64,000 nucleotides of DNA. It comes from Candidatus Daviesbacteria bacterium (GTDB lineage: Bacteria > Patescibacteria > Microgenomatia > Daviesbacterales > UBA10151). The stretch lies in the NCBI GenBank assembly GCA_030648435.1, contig JAUSHE010000008.1, forward strand, positions 1-64,000, given 5' to 3'. The position numbers and the translations under genes were made by a program. The notes below the pieces were generated by a model. It did not search any database. It was not told where the DNA came from and worked only from the letters and a program-made list of their open reading frames with translations. Shown here piece after piece: positions 59,040 through 64,000 of this stretch (position 1 is its first letter; every line of letters starts with the position of its first letter).

Positions 59040-60338
59040 TTACGGCAGAAAGGACTTTACCAAATCTATTCCCTTTTGTATCATCCCTTTGATCGGAAGA
59101 CTTCCTGAAAAAACCGTCATGTGAGAACCTCGCTCTGACCCCTGAGACGTTCCGTATAAAATCAAACCCGCTGCTGCCGAAAAAGCCGGAGAATCTATTT
59201 CCTCAACCAGTCCCGAAAATCCGTCGATTTGACCAACTCTGGCCGGGAAACCCAACACATATTTAGCCTGATCTAAAACTCCGATAGTTTTCGCTCCCCC
59301 CCCACAAATCACCAAACCTGAGGGTATCTGTGTGCCAAAACCGCTTTTTTTGAGTTCTTTACCGACATATTTAAATATTTCCTGAAGCCGGGGTTTAATA
59401 ATACCATCCACAACTGCCTTACGTGATATCTTTTGAATATCTTCTTCTATACCCAATGATTTAACATCTATCCCCTCTTCTTCCTTTTTCTTTATAGCGC
59501 TTTTATTGTTTTCCAGTTCAAAGCTATCTGACAAAACAGGAATCGTCTTGATCTTACCAAGCGATAATTTAATTTTCTCTGCCGATTCCAGGGAAACCCG
59601 GAGACCCACTGCCATATCTGATGTAATATGTCTGGCTCCAATTGGTATAACGGCAGAATAGGCTACGGATCCGTCAATAAAGATCACAACATCCGTTGTT
59701 TCTCCGCCAATATCCAAAAGCATAACACCCAATTCTTTTTCCGTATCGGTCAATACCGACAAAGCTGAAGCAATCCCCGAAAAAACCAGTTCAGTAACCT
59801 CGATACCGACTTCCGAAACACATTTAACCAGATTTTTCATCGATGTCGAAGAACCCGTAATGATGTGTGTTTCCGTTTCCAGTCTCACTCCGGTCATACC
59901 AATCGGATCCTTAATCCCCTGCTGACCATCAACAGTAAAAGTCCGGGGAATGACATGCAGGATTTCACGGGAAGATGGCAAAGGCATAGCACGGGCCGCA
60001 TCATTCACCCTTCTTATATCCGACTCTTTTATCTCCTCTTCCGGCTCCGATACGGCAACAACAGCATGCTGGTTAACGCTTTCAATCTGAGGTCCGCCCA
60101 ATGCTATAAAAGCCTGAGATATCGAATATCCGGCCATTCTTTCAGCCGCTTCAACAGATTCTGTTATCGCAGCCACTGCCTCTTCGATATCAACAACTTG
60201 CGTTTTTTTAACCCCTTTGGAAACAGTTGAAGAAACGCCGATTAAATTTATTTTGCCGGCCTCATCAATTGAAGCAATTAAAGTAGCTATTTTTGATGAA
60301 CCGACATCTATTCCGCAAATTATTCTATCTTTTGCCAT
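59040..60338 (-). CDS. ftsA: Cell-division actin-like protein FtsA
   Basis: 432 residues: GIDVGSSKIATLIA (phosphate loop), the 1C domain, LLDIGGETTDVVIF, GLVICGGGAKTIGV and a C-terminal amphipathic helix (GMIQKGIDLVKSFLP) for membrane binding. Tethers FtsZ. Confidence 0.95.
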   Translation of the reverse strand: MAKDRIICGIDVGSSKIATLIASIDEAGKINLIGVSSTVSKGVKKTQVVDIEEAVAAITESVEAAERMAGYSISQAFIALGGPQIESVNQHAVVAVSEPEEEIKESDIRRVNDAARAMPLPSSREILHVIPRTFTVDGQQGIKDPIGMTGVRLETETHIITGSSTSMKNLVKCVSEVGIEVTELVFSGIASALSVLTDTEKELGVMLLDIGGETTDVVIFIDGSVAYSAVIPIGARHITSDMAVGLRVSLESAEKIKLSLGKIKTIPVLSDSFELENNKSAIKKKEEEGIDVKSLGIEEDIQKISRKAVVDGIIKPRLQEIFKYVGKELKKSGFGTQIPSGLVICGGGAKTIGVLDQAKYVLGFPARVGQIDGFSGLVEEIDSPAFSAAAGLILYGTSQGSERGSHMTVFSGSLPIKGMIQKGIDLVKSFLP

Positions 60339-60341
60339 AAA

Positions 60342-61091
60342 CTATTTCTTCTTGGGAGCAAATCGCACCACCGGTTTATCGAATCTTAAATCGATAAATT
60401 CCAGTTCATTTAGATCCATTTTAGCTTTATTTAAGATCAGTTGTAAAGATGCAAGTTGCACATCAACATTATTATTTAAACGGAAAAGTATCTCTAAAAC
60501 CGGAGGGTTTGATGTAATAGTAAAAATATCCTGATTAATTCGGGCCGTATTAATTTGAATGTTTAAGGTTTTTATTTTATCCAGAACTTTCGGAATATCC
60601 GATATGATGCCGGTTAATTTTTGTCCGACTGAAAGATTTTGATTAAAAATATAAATTTTCAGAAAATCAGAATTTTCTTCTCCTTTACCGAATACAACCC
60701 CCTCATTGTCAATCAAAAAAAATTCTTTTACTAATTCTGCTGATGGGGTTGCGGCAAAAACTGCCAGCGCTTTGCGGTTTGAAACTTGAAGATATATTTT
60801 GTTGGGAAAATACTTTGCAACCGCGGCTGATTTCATGCAGATAAATTGGCTTTTTAAATTTTCTTCTATTTTTTTTGATTCAATCAGGAAGAAATTCTGC
60901 CCCATAAGACCGGAGGAGACCTTCAATTGGTCTTCATTAGCACATGAAATATCTTTTGCCTGTATATCAATTTTTTTAATAGTGAAAAAATTGGATTTAT
61001 AGAAAGCGGATAAAAATCCGGCAATCAAAAATAGAATAATCAGAATAATAATTTTCCGGGGGAAATGTTTTCTCTGTTTCTTTTTCCACAT
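60342..61091 (-). CDS. ftsQ: FtsQ/DivIB division protein
   Basis: 249 residues: basic cytosolic tail (KKKQRKHFPRK), one membrane helix (about 14-32), a POTRA domain (FFTIKKIDIQAKDISC) and an FtsQ-type beta domain (FFLIDNEGVVFGKG). It follows murG by 1 nt. Confidence 0.85.
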   Translation of the reverse strand: MWKKKQRKHFPRKIIILIILFLIAGFLSAFYKSNFFTIKKIDIQAKDISCANEDQLKVSSGLMGQNFFLIESKKIEENLKSQFICMKSAAVAKYFPNKIYLQVSNRKALAVFAATPSAELVKEFFLIDNEGVVFGKGEENSDFLKIYIFNQNLSVGQKLTGIISDIPKVLDKIKTLNIQINTARINQDIFTITSNPPVLEILFRLNNNVDVQLASLQLILNKAKMDLNELEFIDLRFDKPVVRFAPKKK

Positions 61092-61092
61092 A

Positions 61093-62151
61093 TTAATTAT
61101 TTACTAAAAGTATGGTTTCCAAAGCAAGTCGGGAAGCACCATCTGTGATAATATTCTTTTTAACGCGCCCCGCTTTTTCATTTAAGGATTTTAAATTATT
61201 TAGCATTAATTTAATATTTTCCAAAAGCGTTTGCCCTGATAATTTTGATTGCGTCAAAATTTTCGTCAGTCCCAACTTTTCAAAATATTCTGCATTTTTA
61301 TTTTGTTCTTTGTTTTGAATAGGAATTGTCAGCGTTGGTTTTCCTAAAATAGCCACTTCTGTCAAAGTATTGATCCCTGCCCTTGAAACAACAAGATCAG
61401 ATTGAGATAAAACGTCTCCCCAGTCTTTATTAATCCATTTTCGAACAGAATAATTGGAATTACTAATATTTTCGAGTCTTTCGTAATCTCTAAATTTATT
61501 ATCCCCTGTCACATGAATAATTTGCGCAATTTTTGTTAATTTTCCAATACACTGCTCAACGGCTAAATTAATTATATGAGAGCCCTGATTGCCTCCGGTT
61601 ATTAAAATCGTTGGTAACTTTGTGTCTTTTCTGACTCTGGTTGTCCTGACGATCCTCCTGATCGGATTGCCGGTTAAAATAACTTTTTCACCTCTTTCGG
61701 TATTAGGAAAAGATACGGCAATCTTATCGGCAAACCAGCCACAGATTTTATTAGCCAGACCTGAAACTAAAGTTTGTTCATGAATAATTATTGGAATCGA
61801 AAAAAGCCAACCCACCATCACTAAAGGAACTGCCACATAACCCCCAAAAGATAAAATTACATCCGGTTTTTGGGATAAAATTACAAAAAATGATTGTATA
61901 AATCCGACTGGGATTTTTAGGAGCGAAGGAATGGTGTAAATTGTAAAAGTTCTCTGCAGTCGTCCGGTAATTATCGGAATAAATTTTATCCCCATTGATG
62001 GCAAAATCTGTGACTCAATCGAGGAAGTACTATCCCCTTCTTGCGTTGTTTTTCTACCGGCATAAACCACCCGGACGCCGGGATATTTTTTTAATTCCTC
62101 CAAAGTCGCAACTGCCGGAGTAAAATGCGCCCCTGTGACCAAAATCTTCAT
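61093..62151 (-). CDS. murG: Lipid II glycosyltransferase MurG
   Basis: 352 residues, GT-B fold: TGAHFTPAVATLEEL, SFGGYVAVPLVMVGW, TGGNQGSHIINLAVEQC and SRAGINTLTEVAILGKPTLT. Adds GlcNAc to lipid I. Confidence 0.95.
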   Translation of the reverse strand: MKILVTGAHFTPAVATLEELKKYPGVRVVYAGRKTTQEGDSTSSIESQILPSMGIKFIPIITGRLQRTFTIYTIPSLLKIPVGFIQSFFVILSQKPDVILSFGGYVAVPLVMVGWLFSIPIIIHEQTLVSGLANKICGWFADKIAVSFPNTERGEKVILTGNPIRRIVRTTRVRKDTKLPTILITGGNQGSHIINLAVEQCIGKLTKIAQIIHVTGDNKFRDYERLENISNSNYSVRKWINKDWGDVLSQSDLVVSRAGINTLTEVAILGKPTLTIPIQNKEQNKNAEYFEKLGLTKILTQSKLSGQTLLENIKLMLNNLKSLNEKAGRVKKNIITDGASRLALETILLVNN

Positions 62152-62165
62152 TTATAAATTATATC

Positions 62166-63269
62166 CTAACTGACGCTATTCTGCCTGGAGATATTAAGCA
62201 GTATACCCATGGCTGTTAAATTAACAACCAAAGCAGAACCGCCATAAGATATAAAAGGCAGAGGAACACCGGTCAGAGGCATCAAGGAAGTCATGGAAGA
62301 TAAATTAATAATAGTCTGTATCCCCAACCAGGAAGTAAGCCCCAAGGCCAGTATTTTTCCAAAATTATCTCCGCAATTTGAGGCAACCTTAAAACATCTC
62401 AACAGCAGAAAAACAAAAATGCCTATCAATACAACACATCCAAAGAATCCCAATTCTTCTCCGGCAATTCCAAAAATTGAATCAGTACTAACCTCCGGAA
62501 TATATGAGAACTTTTGTCTGGAATGACCCAGTCCTAAACCAAATAATCCGCCCGAACCTAAAGCAATCAAAACCTGTGAAATGTGATAAGTAAAACCCTG
62601 AGGATCTGAGAAAGGATCAAGAAAAGCCAAAATTCTCTTACTTCTGTAAGCTGATGTTGAAACTAAAAGAAAAAAGGCCACAACTACTGCCGGTATTAAT
62701 AGGGCGAAATGCCAAATCGGACCCCCTGCCGTAAAATAAACTGCAGCTCCCGTTGCGGCAAAAACAATGGTAGATCCCAGATCTTTCTGGAAAACGGCAG
62801 TTACTAGCGAAACAGCAGAAACCACTACAAGAAAAGGCAGTAGTCTTACTTTTTTTTCAAATAAAGCAGCCAAAAAAATAACTCCTGTTAGTTTAATAAT
62901 TTCAGCCGGCTGCACTGTAATTCCTCCAAATTTTAACCACCGGTGAGCACCTCCGCCTGCAACTCCAAATCCCGGGATAAAAACAGCCAGCAGCATGATA
63001 AAAGAAAAAACAAATAGCGGCAAAGCTAAAGTCTTAAATTTTTTGTAATTAAAACTGGCAAAAAAAATCATGGAACCTATTCCCAATCCCGCCCAAATAA
63101 GCTGTTGACGAATATAATACAGACTATCCTTGGCATCCCGAAGGCCCTGCACGGCTGAAGCATCATAAACCATCAACAATCCGAAAACCACCAGAATGAT
63201 TGTTGTAAAAAGTATGGAAAAATCAAAAGATCTGTTCTGAAACTGAAGATTATTTTTTTTGTATTTCAT
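62166..63269 (-). CDS. ftsW: FtsW-type SEDS septal peptidoglycan polymerase
   Basis: 367 residues, ten membrane helices: ITVQPAEIIKLTGVIFLAAL, KDLGSTIVFAATGAAV, AYRSKRILAFLDPFSDPQGF, GLGLGHSRQKFSYIPEVSTD and GVPLPFISYGGSAL. Placement inside the division cluster supports FtsW. Confidence 0.94.
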   Translation of the reverse strand: MKYKKNNLQFQNRSFDFSILFTTIILVVFGLLMVYDASAVQGLRDAKDSLYYIRQQLIWAGLGIGSMIFFASFNYKKFKTLALPLFVFSFIMLLAVFIPGFGVAGGGAHRWLKFGGITVQPAEIIKLTGVIFLAALFEKKVRLLPFLVVVSAVSLVTAVFQKDLGSTIVFAATGAAVYFTAGGPIWHFALLIPAVVVAFFLLVSTSAYRSKRILAFLDPFSDPQGFTYHISQVLIALGSGGLFGLGLGHSRQKFSYIPEVSTDSIFGIAGEELGFFGCVVLIGIFVFLLLRCFKVASNCGDNFGKILALGLTSWLGIQTIINLSSMTSLMPLTGVPLPFISYGGSALVVNLTAMGILLNISRQNSVS

Positions 63270-64000
63270 TATTTGCTAATCAAAGCTAACCATAATCCCA
63301 AGATAGCAAACATACCTTGTGCCAACCAAAATCTCATGACGATTTTAGGCTCTGCCCAACCAATATATTTAAGATACATATGAAAAGGTGCTAAAGGAAA
63401 AATTTTCTTCTTAAATATCTTTTTTGAAAAAATCTGAATTAAAGAAGAAAAAGCAATTATTACAAACATACCACCGATAATGACCAATGCTAAAACTTTA
63501 CCTGTGAGCAGACCTACAACTGCCAGCGTAGCACCAAAAGCAAAAGCTCCTGCATCACCTAAAAATATCCTGGCCGGCCAGACATTAAAATAAAGAAAAG
63601 CAAACAGTGCCCCAATCCAAATTCCAATAAAAGAAGCCAAGGTTAAATCCAATTTTTGTGAGGCAATTGCCAGAAAAGCAAATAAACAGATTAAAAGTAA
63701 ACCGGCTGATAAACCGTCCAAACCATCAGAAATGTTGTATGCATTGGCAAAGGATATAATCACAAATGCAGAAAGGGGTATATACCACCAGTTGATGATA
63801 AAATTACCCAACCCCCAGATATAGATATTGTTAAGACCACCCATAAAATAAAGCATTGCTGCAATCACAAAAGCCAGAATAATCTGAACCAGGAGCATCT
63901 TTTTTCTACCCAATCCTAAAAATTTTCCTTTTCTTCTTGTAAGAATATACTTAATATCATCAGCCAAGCCCAACGTCCCAAATGACAACAAAGTAAAAAG
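63269..64000 (-). CDS. mraY: Phospho-MurNAc-pentapeptide translocase MraY, 5' part outside window
   Basis: At least 244 residues; the 5' end lies beyond the window. LGLADDIKYILTRRKGKFLG, NAYNISDGLDGLSAGLL, FNVWPARIFLGDAGAF and KIFPLAPFHMYLKYIGWAEP carry the Asp residues and the HxxHxxG-like loop of MraY. Its stop abuts the ftsW start. murD and murC, often present between these genes, are absent. Confidence 0.93.
   Translation of the reverse strand, partial: LFTLLSFGTLGLADDIKYILTRRKGKFLGLGRKKMLLVQIILAFVIAAMLYFMGGLNNIYIWGLGNFIINWWYIPLSAFVIISFANAYNISDGLDGLSAGLLLICLFAFLAIASQKLDLTLASFIGIWIGALFAFLYFNVWPARIFLGDAGAFAFGATLAVVGLLTGKVLALVIIGGMFVIIAFSSLIQIFSKKIFKKKIFPLAPFHMYLKYIGWAEPKIVMRFWLAQGMFAILGLWLALISK

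Overview
This 64 kb window looks like a chromosome segment of an ultra-small Patescibacteria (CPR) bacterium, most likely of the Microgenomates group. That placement is an inference from gene content and style: compact genes with frequent 1-8 nt overlaps, moderate-low GC, TGA used as a normal stop (which argues against Gracilibacteria and Absconditabacteria), small CPR-type membrane and surface proteins, a pyruvate formate-lyase plus ADP-forming acetyl-CoA synthetase fermentation module, and a division and cell-wall cluster. No rRNA gene is present.

Layout. 1-7130: uvrB (cut by the window edge) divergent from lexA, then dedA/rsmI and a leftward group encoding a CvpA-CAP protein, a secreted nuclease, a DUF192 protein, a degenerate PEP-synthase-like protein and a small hypothetical. 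7178-13300: an accessory island between tRNA-Lys and tRNA-Glu, with two copies of a small SD-led gene, two proteins with HEPN-like motifs, an HTH protein and a MvaI/BcnI-type restriction-modification pair, followed by a 620 bp noncoding stretch rich in palindromes. 13431-22000: anaerobic energy genes (pflB, SDR, fused ADP-forming acyl-CoA synthetase, pflA), Nudix, a short UDP-sugar dehydrogenase and rplS. 22048-34954: a RAYT-type transposase with REP-like palindromes, dnaE, gatCAB, an NYN nuclease, obgE, a four-helix-bundle gene inside an inverted repeat, htpX, lemA, polX and a decayed hicBA locus. 35065-37789: tRNAs, a LysM protein, and remnants of an integrated element (PD-(D/E)XK fragment, serine recombinase without its catalytic domain, tRNA fragment). 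37830-42982: surface polysaccharide genes (PIG-V mannosyltransferase, O-antigen ligase, GT2, flippase) and tRNA-Val. 43142-50522: a surface and secreted-protein region (macro, Excalibur, VWA, coiled-coil membrane protein, nuclease-Excalibur, 33-residue repeat protein). 50532-64000: thpR, lepB, parB, rpmA, rplU, rodA, ileS, ftsZ, ftsA, ftsQ, murG, ftsW and the start of mraY.

How it works together. pflB, its activase and the ADP-forming synthetase give a route from pyruvate to formate and acetate with ATP formed at substrate level. lexA and uvrB share an intergenic palindrome and probably form an SOS unit. The polysaccharide, LysM, CAP, nuclease and repeat proteins form a large surface and extracellular inventory.

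The two most notable signals are genome-style ones. First, a family of about 25 bp REP-like palindromes (seven copies at six loci) occurs next to a RAYT transposase and also in frame inside three protein-coding genes, including gatA, much like the palindromic elements known from Rickettsia. Second, at least 24 genes have a good -10 box ending 6-10 nt before the start codon, and three of the starts are GTG, which implies pervasive leaderless transcription. The few genes with a perfect Shine-Dalgarno sequence lie in the accessory regions.
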